Shown here piece by piece: positions 44,339 to 53,207 of a stretch of DNA of 64,000 nt (its first letter is position 1; every line of letters starts with the position of its first letter). The notes below the pieces were generated by a model. That model had not been told where the DNA came from and ran no database searches. It was given only the letters and a program-made list of their open reading frames with translations. Source of the stretch: Mesorhizobium wenxiniae (GTDB lineage Bacteria > Pseudomonadota > Alphaproteobacteria > Rhizobiales > Rhizobiaceae); NCBI RefSeq assembly GCF_002284535.1, contig NZ_NPKH01000039.1, positions 62,001 to 126,000 on the forward strand. The letters are read 5' to 3'. Made by a program: the position numbers and the translations under genes.

Positions 44339-47300
44339 ATGCGCATCGAGCGTCGTTTCACCAAGCAAGGGCAGTCGGCTTATGCGGAGATCGAATTCCG
44401 CAAGGCGCTTTCGGAGATCAAAAATCCGGATGGCTCGGTGGTGTTCCGCTTGGACAATATCGATGTGCCGGCGCAGTTCAGCCAAGTTGCCGCCGACATC
44501 CTGGCTCAGAAGTATTTCCGCAAGGCCGGCGTGCCGGCTCGGCTTAAGAAGGTCGAGGAGAATGACGTCCCTTCCTTCCTGTGGCGCTCCGTCGCCGACG
44601 AGGCCGAACTGGCAAAGCTGCCCGAGTCCGAGCGCTACGGCTCCGAGATCGACGCCCGCCAGGTCTTCGACCGCCTCGCCGGTACGTGGACCTATTGGGG
44701 CTGGAAGGGCGGCTATTTCAAGTCGGAGGAAGATGCGCGCGCCTTCCGCGACGAACTCGCCTATATGCTGGCCACCCAGCGCGTCGCGCCGAACTCGCCG
44801 CAATGGTTCAACACCGGCCTGCACTGGGCCTATGGTATCGACGGCCCGAGCCAGGGTCACTTCTATGTCGACCCGTTCACCGGCAAGCTGACCAAGTCGA
44901 AATCTTCCTACGAGCATCCGCAGCCGCATGCCTGCTTTATCCAGGGCGTGCAGGACGATCTCGTCAACGAAGGCGGCATCATGGACCTGTGGGTGCGTGA
45001 AGCGCGGCTGTTCAAATACGGCTCCGGCACCGGCTCCAACTTCTCATTCCTGCGCGGCGAAGGCGAAAAGCTGTCCGGCGGCGGCCGCTCGTCCGGCCTG
45101 ATGAGCTTCCTGAAGATCGGCGACCGCGCGGCGGGCGCCATCAAGTCGGGCGGCACGACGCGCCGCGCCGCAAAGATGGTCATCGTCGACGCGGACCATC
45201 CCGATATCGAGGAGTTCATCGACTGGAAGGTCAATGAGGAGCAGAAGGTCGCCTCGCTGGTCACCGGCTCAAAGATCGTGAAGAAGCACCTCGAAGCGAT
45301 CATGAAGGCCTGCATCAATTGCGAAGGCCAGGACGACGATTGCTTCGACCCGGCGATCAACACCGCGCTGAAGCGCGAGATCAAGGCGGCCAAGAAGGAC
45401 GGGGTGCCGGAGAACTACATCTACCGCGTCATCCAGTTCGCCAAGCAGGGCTACACTTCGATGTCGTTCAAGACCTACGACACCGACTGGGATTCAGATG
45501 CCTACCTCACCGTTTCCGGCCAGAACTCCAACAATTCGGTCTCGCTGAAGGACGATTTCCTGCGCGCCGTAGAGCAGGACGGCGACTGGCACCTCACCGC
45601 TCGCAAGGACGGCAAGGTGCTGAAGACGCTGAAGGCCAGGGATCTGTGGGAAAAGATCGGCTATGCCGCCTGGGCGTCGGCCGATCCGGGCCTGCACTTC
45701 AATACGACCATGAACGACTGGCACACCTGCGCCGCGGCCGGTGCGATCCGGGCGTCCAACCCGTGCTCGGAATATATGTTCCTCGACGACACGGCCTGCA
45801 ACCTGGCCTCGATCAACCTGCTGCCCTATCGCAACGCCGACGGCACCATCGACATATCAGCCTACGAGCACACGGTTCGGCTGTGGACCATGGTGCTGGA
45901 AATTTCCGTCATGATGGCGCAGTTCCCGTCGAAGGAGATCGCCAAGCTCTCCTACGAATACCGCACGCTCGGCCTCGGCTACGCCAATATCGGCGGCCTG
46001 CTGATGACCTCAGGCATTCCCTATGATTCCGACGAGGGCCGCGCCATCTGCGCAGCACTCACCGCTGTTATGACCGGCATGGCCTATGCCACCTCGGCCG
46101 AAATGGCCGCCGAGCTCGGCGCCTTCCCCGATTACGACCGCAATGCGCAGAACATGCTGCGCGTCATGCGCAACCATCGCCGCGCTGCCTATGGCGACAA
46201 AGACGGCTACGAGAAACTCGCCGTCAATCCAGTGCCGCTGGTCGCCTCCGACCTGAAGCAGCCGGAGCTTGCCGCCCATGCCAAGGCTGCCTGGGACCGC
46301 GCCATCGAGCTCGGCGAGGAGCATGGCTACCGCAATGCGCAGGCGACCGTAATCGCGCCGACCGGCACGATCGGCCTGGTGATGGATTGCGACACCACCG
46401 GCATCGAGCCCGACTTCGCGCTGGTCAAGTTCAAGAAGCTGGCCGGCGGCGGCTATTTCAAGATCATCAACCGCGCCGTTCCGGAAGCACTGCGTACGCT
46501 GGGCTATTCGGAAAGCCAGATCGCCGAGATCGAGGCCTATGCGGTCGGCCACGGCAATCTGAACCAGGCGCCAGCCGTCAACGCCGGCTCGCTCAAGGCC
46601 AAGGGTTTTACGGACGACAAGATCGCGGCACTCAATGCGGCATTGAAGTCGGCGTTCGACATCAAGTTCGTCTTCAACCAGTGGACGCTGGGTGCGGACT
46701 GGGTGAAGGAGACCTTTGGCTTCACCGACGAGCAGCTCAACGATTTCTCGTTCGAGATGCTGCCGGCGCTGGGCTTCTCGAAGAAGGACATCGAGGCCGC
46801 CAACATCCACGTCTGCGGTGCGATGACGCTGGAAGGCGCGCCGTTCCTCAAGGCCGAACACCTGCCCGTGTTCGACTGCGCCAGCCCGTGCGGCAAGATC
46901 GGCAAGCGTTCGCTGTCGATCAACAGTCACATCCAGATGATGGCGGCGGCCCAGCCCTTCATCTCCGGCGCCATTTCCAAGACCATCAACATGCCGAACG
47001 ACGCGACGGTGGAAGACGCCAAGGGCGCCTACATGCTGTCGTGGAAGCTGGCGCTGAAGGCCAACGCGCTCTACCGCGACGGCTCGAAGCTCTCCCAGCC
47101 GCTCAATGCCTCGCTGCTTGCCGACGTCGAAGACGACGAGGACGAGGCGATCGAGCAGTTGATCGCGGCACCCGCCTCGCAGCGCGCCGTGCAGGTGACC
47201 GAAAAGATCGTCGAACGCGTCGTCGAACGCCTCTATCGCGACCGCGAAAAGCTGCCGAACCGCCGCAAAGGCTACACCCAGAAAGCGGTCGTCGGCGGCC

Positions 47301-48112
47301 ACAAGGTCTATCTGCGCACCGGCGAATTCGATGACGGTCGTCTTGGCGAAATCTTCATCGACATGCACAAGGAAGGTGCCGCCTTCCGGGCGATGATGAA
47401 CAACTTCGCCATCGCCATCTCGCTCGGCCTGCAATATGGCGTGCCGCTCGAGGAATATGTCGAAGCCTTCACCTTCACCAAGTTCGAACCAGCCGGCATG
47501 GTGCAGGGCAACGACGCCATCAAGAACGCGACGTCGATCCTCGACTACGTGTTCCGCGAGCTTGCCGTGTCCTATCTTGCCCGCCACGACCTCGCTCATG
47601 TCGACCAGTCGGATTTCGACAAGACCGCACTCGGGCGCGGCATCACCGAAGGCAAGGCGACGCCGTTCTCGAAGGGGCTGACGCGCGGCGTCTCGCCGGT
47701 CAAGCTGGTGTCGGGGATCGGTGCCGAACCCAAGGGCTTCGGCGGTTCAAGTCCCTCTCCCGCTACCGTCCCCACTCGTTCGGCGCCAACGGCGTTCTCA
47801 GGCTCCAATGTGCTGGCGCTGAAGCCGGCCAGCGACGAAGCGATGGCCTATAAGCGAGACTACGAAGAGCGGGCCAGGGAACTGGTCGAGGACATCGTCT
47901 ACGAAGAAGCAATCGACCCGACAGGGCTGTTCACCGATGATGCCGCGAAAGAAGCGGCCGAGGCCAAAGCGCTTGCCGCTACCCGGCGCCAGCAATCATT
48001 GATGCAGGGCTACACCGGCAACGAATGCTCCGAATGCCACAACTTCACGATGGTGCGGAACGGGACATGTGAAAAGTGCGACACCTGTGGAGCTACGAGC
48101 GGGTGTAGCTGA
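44339..48112 (+). CDS. nrdJ: B12-dependent (class II) ribonucleotide reductase
   Basis: Makes deoxyribonucleotides from ribonucleotides with adenosylcobalamin, independent of oxygen. 1257 residues. Landmarks: QRVAPNSPQWFNTGLHW in the N-terminal part, the active-site segment SNPCSEYMFLDDTACNLASI at about residue 475, and PTGTIGLVMDCDTTGIEP. The C-terminus is a Cys-rich Zn/redox tail (CSECHNF ... CEKCDTCGATSGCS). The start ATG 44339 has AGGA just upstream. An NrdR box controls the promoter. A hicA gene follows after 5 bases. Confidence 0.97.
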   Translation: MRIERRFTKQGQSAYAEIEFRKALSEIKNPDGSVVFRLDNIDVPAQFSQVAADILAQKYFRKAGVPARLKKVEENDVPSFLWRSVADEAELAKLPESERYGSEIDARQVFDRLAGTWTYWGWKGGYFKSEEDARAFRDELAYMLATQRVAPNSPQWFNTGLHWAYGIDGPSQGHFYVDPFTGKLTKSKSSYEHPQPHACFIQGVQDDLVNEGGIMDLWVREARLFKYGSGTGSNFSFLRGEGEKLSGGGRSSGLMSFLKIGDRAAGAIKSGGTTRRAAKMVIVDADHPDIEEFIDWKVNEEQKVASLVTGSKIVKKHLEAIMKACINCEGQDDDCFDPAINTALKREIKAAKKDGVPENYIYRVIQFAKQGYTSMSFKTYDTDWDSDAYLTVSGQNSNNSVSLKDDFLRAVEQDGDWHLTARKDGKVLKTLKARDLWEKIGYAAWASADPGLHFNTTMNDWHTCAAAGAIRASNPCSEYMFLDDTACNLASINLLPYRNADGTIDISAYEHTVRLWTMVLEISVMMAQFPSKEIAKLSYEYRTLGLGYANIGGLLMTSGIPYDSDEGRAICAALTAVMTGMAYATSAEMAAELGAFPDYDRNAQNMLRVMRNHRRAAYGDKDGYEKLAVNPVPLVASDLKQPELAAHAKAAWDRAIELGEEHGYRNAQATVIAPTGTIGLVMDCDTTGIEPDFALVKFKKLAGGGYFKIINRAVPEALRTLGYSESQIAEIEAYAVGHGNLNQAPAVNAGSLKAKGFTDDKIAALNAALKSAFDIKFVFNQWTLGADWVKETFGFTDEQLNDFSFEMLPALGFSKKDIEAANIHVCGAMTLEGAPFLKAEHLPVFDCASPCGKIGKRSLSINSHIQMMAAAQPFISGAISKTINMPNDATVEDAKGAYMLSWKLALKANALYRDGSKLSQPLNASLLADVEDDEDEAIEQLIAAPASQRAVQVTEKIVERVVERLYRDREKLPNRRKGYTQKAVVGGHKVYLRTGEFDDGRLGEIFIDMHKEGAAFRAMMNNFAIAISLGLQYGVPLEEYVEAFTFTKFEPAGMVQGNDAIKNATSILDYVFRELAVSYLARHDLAHVDQSDFDKTALGRGITEGKATPFSKGLTRGVSPVKLVSGIGAEPKGFGGSSPSPATVPTRSAPTAFSGSNVLALKPASDEAMAYKRDYEERARELVEDIVYEEAIDPTGLFTDDAAKEAAEAKALAATRRQQSLMQGYTGNECSECHNFTMVRNGTCEKCDTCGATSGCS

Positions 48113-48117
48113 GATAG

Positions 48118-48318
48118 ATGCCACCTCGGCTTACGGTCCGCGAAGTCATTCGCCTGCTGGAAACCGACGGCTGGTATCTGGTTGCAACCAAATGCAGTCA
48201 TCGCCAATATAAGCATGAAATCAAAGCCGGCCGCGTCACCGTGGCCGGCAAGCCGTCTGAAGAGGTTGCACCGGGAACACCTAATAGCACCCTCAAGCAG
48301 TCCGGTTTAAAGGAGTGA
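48118..48318 (+). CDS. hicA: HicA-family mRNA interferase toxin
   Basis: 66 residues of HicA type: TVREVIRLLETDGWYLV, then CSHRQYKHE with the catalytic His28, and RVTVAGKPSEE. HicA is a small double-stranded-RNA-binding-fold mRNA interferase. The start lies 5 bases after the nrdJ stop, so transcription from nrdJ may include it. The antitoxin gene follows 4 bases later. The order toxin-antitoxin is the usual one. Confidence 0.88.
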   Translation: MPPRLTVREVIRLLETDGWYLVATKCSHRQYKHEIKAGRVTVAGKPSEEVAPGTPNSTLKQSGLKE

Positions 48319-48322
48319 CGAT

Positions 48323-48520
48323 ATGCGTTACGCGGTGGGGATCGAAAAGGCCGGCAATAATTTTTCCGCTTACGTGCCGTATCTACCCGGCTGCGTCGCG
48401 ACCGGCGCGACGGTGCCTGAGGTGGAAACCGAAATTCGCGACGCTATACGCTTTAATATCGAAGGCTTGCGTGCCGATGGGCTGGATGTGCCCAAAGGTG
48501 TCAGCTGGCGGAATACATAG
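48323..48520 (+). CDS. hicB: HicB-family antitoxin, short form
   Basis: 65 residues with the HicB N-terminal fold: YAVGIEKAGNNFSAYVPYLP, then GCVATGATVPEVETEIRDAI and FNIEGLRADG. The protein ends soon after, so no helix-turn-helix or ribbon-helix-helix DNA-binding domain is present, unlike typical HicB. Such short forms may bind the toxin without self-repression. The stop is at 48518-48520. Confidence 0.88.
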   Translation: MRYAVGIEKAGNNFSAYVPYLPGCVATGATVPEVETEIRDAIRFNIEGLRADGLDVPKGVSWRNT

Positions 48521-48537
48521 AGGCGTAAAAGCCGCGC

Positions 48538-48578
48538 CTTCCCTTCTCCCCTTACAGGCTACAGGGGGAGAAGGGAAG
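48538..48578. terminator. Strong hairpin between hicB and the phytase-like gene
   Basis: CTTCCCTTCTCCCC (48538-48551) pairs with GGGGAGAAGGGAAG (48565-48578) over a 13-base loop. It lies between convergent genes, so it can stop transcripts from both sides; there is no T-run, so efficiency is uncertain. Confidence 0.7.
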
Positions 48579-48586
48579 AACTGCCC

Positions 48587-50785
48587 TCAGTTCACGGCGC
48601 TGATGTTGCCCAGGCGGAGAAACAGCGTTTCGCCGGAAGAATCGTCGACGCCGTCATTGTCAGTGGCGACGAAGATGTCGCCGTTCTTGTCGATGGTGAA
48701 ACCTTCGACCTTGTCGATGACATAGCCGTTGGTGGCTGATTTCAGGTCGCCGATGATGTCGCGCACCAGCGTCTTTTCGACCAGCGGCAGTTCGCCGCCG
48801 AGCTTGGCAGGTTTGAAGGCATCGAGCGCCACCGAATAGACGCGCTTCACCTTGGCCAGGTCGCCGATCTGGTTGTCGCGTTCGAGGATGTAGAGCTTGC
48901 CGTCATGCGCGGTGATCTCCGATAGCCCCACCCAGCCAGCTTCGGTCGCTTCGAGCGGATAGCGCACCGCCGACCATTCCTTGGCCTTGGGCTTGTAGGC
49001 CAAAAGCTTGACCTGGCCTTTCGGATCGTCGGCCCATTCGCGCTGCACCGCCATCACCAGCGTCAGCTCGTCGCCCTCGCCGATGGTGGTGATGCCTTCG
49101 AGACCGAAGCGGGTCTGGTGGGCGAGCAGGTCCATCGGGAAGCCGATTTCCTGCTTGATCTCGCCCTTGTCGTCGACGCGCAGGATAGCGTGCGGGACGA
49201 GCTTTGCCCGATCGCCTTCATTGGCCAGCCAGAAGCCGCCTTCACCATCGGCGACGATGCCTTCGATGTCGAGCTTCTGTGCAGGATGGCCGCCACGCGT
49301 GACAATGGTCTTGCCGGTGATCAGCGCCGGCGTCTGCGTGGCATCGATCTCGAAGATCGAGGGCGCGTTGGCGTAGAACGAGTCCGAGGCCGCGAAGAGC
49401 TTGCCGGCAGTGTCGCCGGCCGCGAACGCCGAAAGCGCACCCCAGCCGAGCGGCGTGCCGTCTGCCGTGGGCTTTGCCGTGATCGTCGGGTAAGTGGCGG
49501 GACCCTCGGAGCGCTCGTAGATCATCACGTGCGAGCGGGCGAGCCCGTCCTCGACCAGGTCGGCCTCGTTGGCGGTGACCAGGAGATTGCGCGACGGGAT
49601 CGCGACGAGCCCTTCCGGGCCGATGCCGGACGGCAGGATGTGGACAAACTGAGGCTCCGCACCCGTGTCCTTGTAGACGCCGACAACGGAGCCACGCTCC
49701 GAAGCGACGAAAATCAGTCTGTCTTCGCCGAAGGCGCCGGTGTCGAGACCTTCCGGCTCCACGCCCTTCTTGTTGCGGTCGTCGGGATAATGGCCGGCAT
49801 TGGCGACCTCGTACTCGAAGGACGGGCCGGATTCGTAGAGAACCTCGCCCTTCTTGCTGAAGATCGTGAAGCCGCGCGAGCCGCCTTTGTAGTCGCCTTC
49901 GTTGGCGACGACGAGACGATCATTGTCGAGCCATTTCACGGCGTCAGGTTCGCGTGCGACGTTTTCGATTTTGCCGTCGAATGAAAAGGCGCCGTTCTTC
50001 TTGGTGTCGATCTTGTCCAGCGTGACGGAGCCTGCCGAGAAGTGCGTGACGATCGCGCCGGTTTCGGCGTTGACGATGGCGACGTGGTTGTTTTCCTGCA
50101 GCGTGACCGCTATTTCGCCGGCCTCGTTGAAGGCGACGAATTCCGGCTCCGGATCTTCCGCCGCAACCTCGGCAATGCCCGCCAGGTTCACGCTCTTCAT
50201 CGTCGCGCAATCAGGCTGGCCTTCGGTCATCGTGAAAATCTTGAGGTCGCCCGCAGGCATCTGCGGAATTTCTCCGTCGTTCAGCTCCTCGTCGCGCTCG
50301 TTCTCGATGGCGATGGCCAGGAACTTGCCATCCCTGCTGAACGCCAGCGAGTCCGGCTGGCCGCCGAGGTCGCAGGTGCCTTCGATCGCCTTGGAGGCAA
50401 GGTTGATGACGGTGAGGTTGCCCGAAGGCTTGGCTTTGCTCTTCGACGTGTTGACGCCGGCCAGCACCTTGCCGCCGATGACCACGACCGACGTCGGCTC
50501 GCCCTCGATCTTGACGATGCCGCCGGCCTTGGGCGCATTGGGGTCGGTGATGTCGATGAAGCCGACCGCGCCGAGCGGGCTGTCGGAATAGACCAGCGTC
50601 ATGCCGTCTTCGGTCGCCGTGATGATCTCGGACGAAGTCGGCGTGGTCTGCTCGACGTCCGCGGGGAGGTTTCCGGCGACGGCGAAGCTCGCGACCCGGT
50701 TGAACATCATGTCGGCATGGGCCGGCAGCGAAACGGAGGCAGCAAGCGCTGCCGTCAGGACGAAAAGCGCGGAATGGCGGGGCAC
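48587..50785 (-). CDS. Secreted esterase-like phytase family protein
   Basis: 732 residues, signal peptide 1-24 (ending AHADM). Residues about 30-420 form a WD/beta-propeller-like repeat region (SLAFSRDGKFLAIAIENERD, KGVEPEGLDTGAFG). The C-terminal half (about 425-730) has the esterase-like-activity-of-phytase signature: KLDIEGIVADGEGGFWLANE, RFGLEGITTIGEGDEL, KVEGFTIDKNGDIFVATDND. Probably periplasmic or secreted, hydrolysing phosphate esters. A Pho box lies 72 bases upstream, which fits phosphate starvation control. Confidence 0.87.
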   Translation of the reverse strand: MPRHSALFVLTAALAASVSLPAHADMMFNRVASFAVAGNLPADVEQTTPTSSEIITATEDGMTLVYSDSPLGAVGFIDITDPNAPKAGGIVKIEGEPTSVVVIGGKVLAGVNTSKSKAKPSGNLTVINLASKAIEGTCDLGGQPDSLAFSRDGKFLAIAIENERDEELNDGEIPQMPAGDLKIFTMTEGQPDCATMKSVNLAGIAEVAAEDPEPEFVAFNEAGEIAVTLQENNHVAIVNAETGAIVTHFSAGSVTLDKIDTKKNGAFSFDGKIENVAREPDAVKWLDNDRLVVANEGDYKGGSRGFTIFSKKGEVLYESGPSFEYEVANAGHYPDDRNKKGVEPEGLDTGAFGEDRLIFVASERGSVVGVYKDTGAEPQFVHILPSGIGPEGLVAIPSRNLLVTANEADLVEDGLARSHVMIYERSEGPATYPTITAKPTADGTPLGWGALSAFAAGDTAGKLFAASDSFYANAPSIFEIDATQTPALITGKTIVTRGGHPAQKLDIEGIVADGEGGFWLANEGDRAKLVPHAILRVDDKGEIKQEIGFPMDLLAHQTRFGLEGITTIGEGDELTLVMAVQREWADDPKGQVKLLAYKPKAKEWSAVRYPLEATEAGWVGLSEITAHDGKLYILERDNQIGDLAKVKRVYSVALDAFKPAKLGGELPLVEKTLVRDIIGDLKSATNGYVIDKVEGFTIDKNGDIFVATDNDGVDDSSGETLFLRLGNISAVN

Positions 50786-50856
50786 GGGTGGCGTCTCCTG
50801 TTCGAATGGAAGCCACCTGCTTTGGGGGAACGACCTTTCAAAGCGATGACGGATCC

Positions 50857-50874
50857 ATGACAGTTCTGAGACAG
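50857..50874 (-). promoter_or_regulatory. Pho box upstream of the phytase-like gene
   Basis: On the minus strand the site reads CTGTCTCAGAACTGTCAT, two CTGTC direct repeats 11 bases apart, as in rhizobial PhoB sites (CTGTCAT-N4-CTGTCAT). It ends 72 bases before the ATG at 50785, a normal promoter position. Confidence 0.72.
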
Positions 50875-50988
50875 GCGGTCAGGTCCGTCGATATTCATCT
50901 CATGCGGGCCTTCAAATGGCGGCTTTCTGCGGCCGCGATCAGCACCCCGTAGGCGCGAGCAGCAAGAAGTTCCCCCGGAAGGAACTCC

Positions 50989-52005
50989 CTACTCCGCCTC
51001 GGCCACCATCTGCCGCCCACCAACCCAGTTCCGCCAGGCTCTCTCGTCGCCGTGGAAGACGTTGAGGTCGATGCGGCCTCTCACGCCGTGCGACAGGCCG
51101 GAGCCGGAATACTGCCAGAACACCCATTTGCGGCCGGGATAGACCTTTGACGGGTGCTGTGCCACCGCGCGCAGCCAGAACGGATAGTCGGGGAAAGCGC
51201 CTCTGAGATTGTCGCGGTAGAAATCGGGCGCGGTGTAGATGATGGGCCGCTGGCCGTAGTGGCGCTCGAGCTTGTCCATGAACACCTGCATCTTCTCCAG
51301 CACCTTTTGCCGCGACGGCCGCCGCTTGCAGCTGGATTCGCCGTTCCACTCGACATCGATCACCGGCGGCAAGGCGCCCTCGACCCTCGGCACGTTGCGG
51401 ATGAACCAGTCGGCCTGCTCGCCTGCCGTACGGCACCAGTAGAAGAAATGGTAGGCGCCGCGCTTGAGGCCGGCGGCGTCGGCATTGCGCCAGTTCTTCA
51501 TGAACATCGGATCAAGATGATCGCCGCCATCGGTCGCCTTGATGTAGGCGAAGTTCGCGCCCTGCGCGCGCAGCTTTGCCCAGTTCACGTTGCCCTGCCA
51601 ACGTGAAACGTCGACGCCGTGAACGGCGAGGTGCCCGGGCGAGGCCTTGCCGAAATTGATCGGCTTGGCGTCACGAAAACGGTAGCGCTGGACCGGCTCG
51701 GCGAGGATCGGTGCTGCTCGTGCCAGCCGCTTCGGCGCCACTAGGGCAATCGGCTCGACGGGTGGTTCGATGCTGTCGGCAGGCTCTGGAGTGGCCATCG
51801 CCACAGTCTGCTCCGTCGCCTCTTCCTGCTCAAAGTCGGGTGCGGCATCGGCCGCACCGACCGACGCCACCGGCGCGGGCGGCCGCACAACGGAGCTGGT
51901 CGTCTCGCTGGACGGCACTTGCAGCGCGTCGACGCCGGACGTGGATGTGCAGCCGGCAAGGCAAAGTGACGCGATCGAGAAGATGACGACGCCTGATAAC
52001 CGCAT
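50989..52005 (-). CDS. Lipoprotein GH25 muramidase
   Basis: 338 residues. The lipobox is LAGC (Cys19). A proline/alanine-rich linker runs to about 125. The GH25 lysozyme domain follows: GVDVSRWQGNVNWAKL, then FAYIKATDGGDHLD, PVIDVEWNG and IIYTAPDFYRDNL, with FWQYSGSG near the end. The acidic residues Asp-Val-Glu are the catalytic pair. Cuts peptidoglycan glycan strands; anchored in the envelope. ATG 52005 is the lipoprotein start. Confidence 0.9.
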   Translation of the reverse strand: MRLSGVVIFSIASLCLAGCTSTSGVDALQVPSSETTSSVVRPPAPVASVGAADAAPDFEQEEATEQTVAMATPEPADSIEPPVEPIALVAPKRLARAAPILAEPVQRYRFRDAKPINFGKASPGHLAVHGVDVSRWQGNVNWAKLRAQGANFAYIKATDGGDHLDPMFMKNWRNADAAGLKRGAYHFFYWCRTAGEQADWFIRNVPRVEGALPPVIDVEWNGESSCKRRPSRQKVLEKMQVFMDKLERHYGQRPIIYTAPDFYRDNLRGAFPDYPFWLRAVAQHPSKVYPGRKWVFWQYSGSGLSHGVRGRIDLNVFHGDERAWRNWVGGRQMVAEAE

Positions 52006-52234
52006 CTGGACCTGTACGCAGAACACAACAGACCGAGGGCAAGACAACGCCGCCGGACAACCGATCCAGATTACTAACGAGAAATTGCCAACAAAGTTTG
52101 AATCAAATTGTTAGGACGAGAGCTGGGCAAACAGAATACATGGCGCCCGCTTTATCAGCGTAGCGGTGAGAGCTTGGAAACGCCGGCAGGACGGAGAGGG
52201 CGCGAAGGATCGCCGACGCCTGGAGGCCCGCTGC

Positions 52235-52459
52235 CTAGCCGCACAGCCATAGCTTGTGGCAGCTCTCGGCTACCATGTGAGCGGGCGGTATGAAGCGGTC
52301 GGTGACGGGGCGATCGTTGACGACCGGTGCATCATCCCGGCGAACCTTTTCTTCAAGCAGCGAGCGAAGCTCGGCCGGCTGTACGCGGTCACGCTCCATC
52401 ACCAGCTTGACCATCGGATCGCTCAAAAGCTCATCCAGGGTATTGATTCTGTCTTTCAT
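52235..52459 (-). CDS. Small conserved-looking protein, unknown function
   Basis: 74 residues: MKDRINTLDELLSDPMVKLV, then MERDRVQPAELRSLLEE, a helical N-terminal half and a looser C-terminal half with SCHKLWLCG. It resembles short rhizobial hypothetical proteins. Function unknown. GGAGG lies upstream of ATG 52459. Confidence 0.65.
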   Translation of the reverse strand: MKDRINTLDELLSDPMVKLVMERDRVQPAELRSLLEEKVRRDDAPVVNDRPVTDRFIPPAHMVAESCHKLWLCG

Positions 52460-52592
52460 CCGTCGCCTCCTCGACTGCCGACCCGCACGTGATAGATAGG
52501 CGGCAATGATGGCTCGCCAATGACGCTTTGCCGGCTATCTCGTGTCCCGGATGAAAAAATTGGGCACGCTTTGCGCTCAGTTCGCCTGTGCT

Positions 52593-52991
52593 TCAGTTCG
52601 GGGGTGGCGCGCCTTCATATTGCGGCAGGCCGTCGTCAAGCTGCACCCAGGGCTGCTTCGAGGCGGTCCACATATGCATCTGCGGCTTGAATACCGAAGG
52701 GGCGTCGAGCGAGCCTGAGGTCACGCCGATGATGCCGGCGGAGTCGCGCCGGGAAAACATCGTCGTGCCGCAGCCCGGGCAGAAGCCGCGCTTGAGATCG
52801 GGCGAGGAATTCACCGTCGCCACCGGCCCGTCGATGGTCACGTCGTCGATGCGGAACAGCACGCGTGCGTTGAAGGCCGCGCCCAGCGCCTTCTGGCAGA
52901 GCCGGCAATGGCAGACCCGCTCGTTGATCGGCGTGGCATCGGTGCGGTAACGCACCGCGCCGCACAGGCAGCCACCCTGATATTTCGCCAT
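52593..52991 (-). CDS. GFA-family (glutathione-dependent formaldehyde-activating-like) protein
   Basis: 132 residues with the zinc-binding GFA pattern: GGCLCGAVRYR (CxC), VCHCRLCQKALG (CxxC), and GFCPGCGTTMF (CxxC). Binds Zn; substrate unknown. It starts at ATG 52991. Confidence 0.9.
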   Translation of the reverse strand: MAKYQGGCLCGAVRYRTDATPINERVCHCRLCQKALGAAFNARVLFRIDDVTIDGPVATVNSSPDLKRGFCPGCGTTMFSRRDSAGIIGVTSGSLDAPSVFKPQMHMWTASKQPWVQLDDGLPQYEGAPPPN

Positions 52992-53207
52992 TACCTGCGC
53001 CCCTCTTTCTGAAGATTGTCGGCAAGGTAGCTGCCGGCACAGCAGCGTCAATTGAAAAGCCTTGATACGGCCATTTATGGCTGTGATGCGGGAGATGCCA
53101 TTGGCCCCACGACGTGTCGGGATTGCCAAGGCTTATAGCCGGCTTCAGAGGGATAAGCCTGCCCGGCCATCTCGCGGGAGATGGCCGGGCAGGCCGCTGT
53201 CAGGTGG

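Noticed and set aside
46010..47599. A 529-residue minus-strand frame inside nrdJ
   Set aside because: Antisense to highly conserved NrdJ sequence; no motifs.
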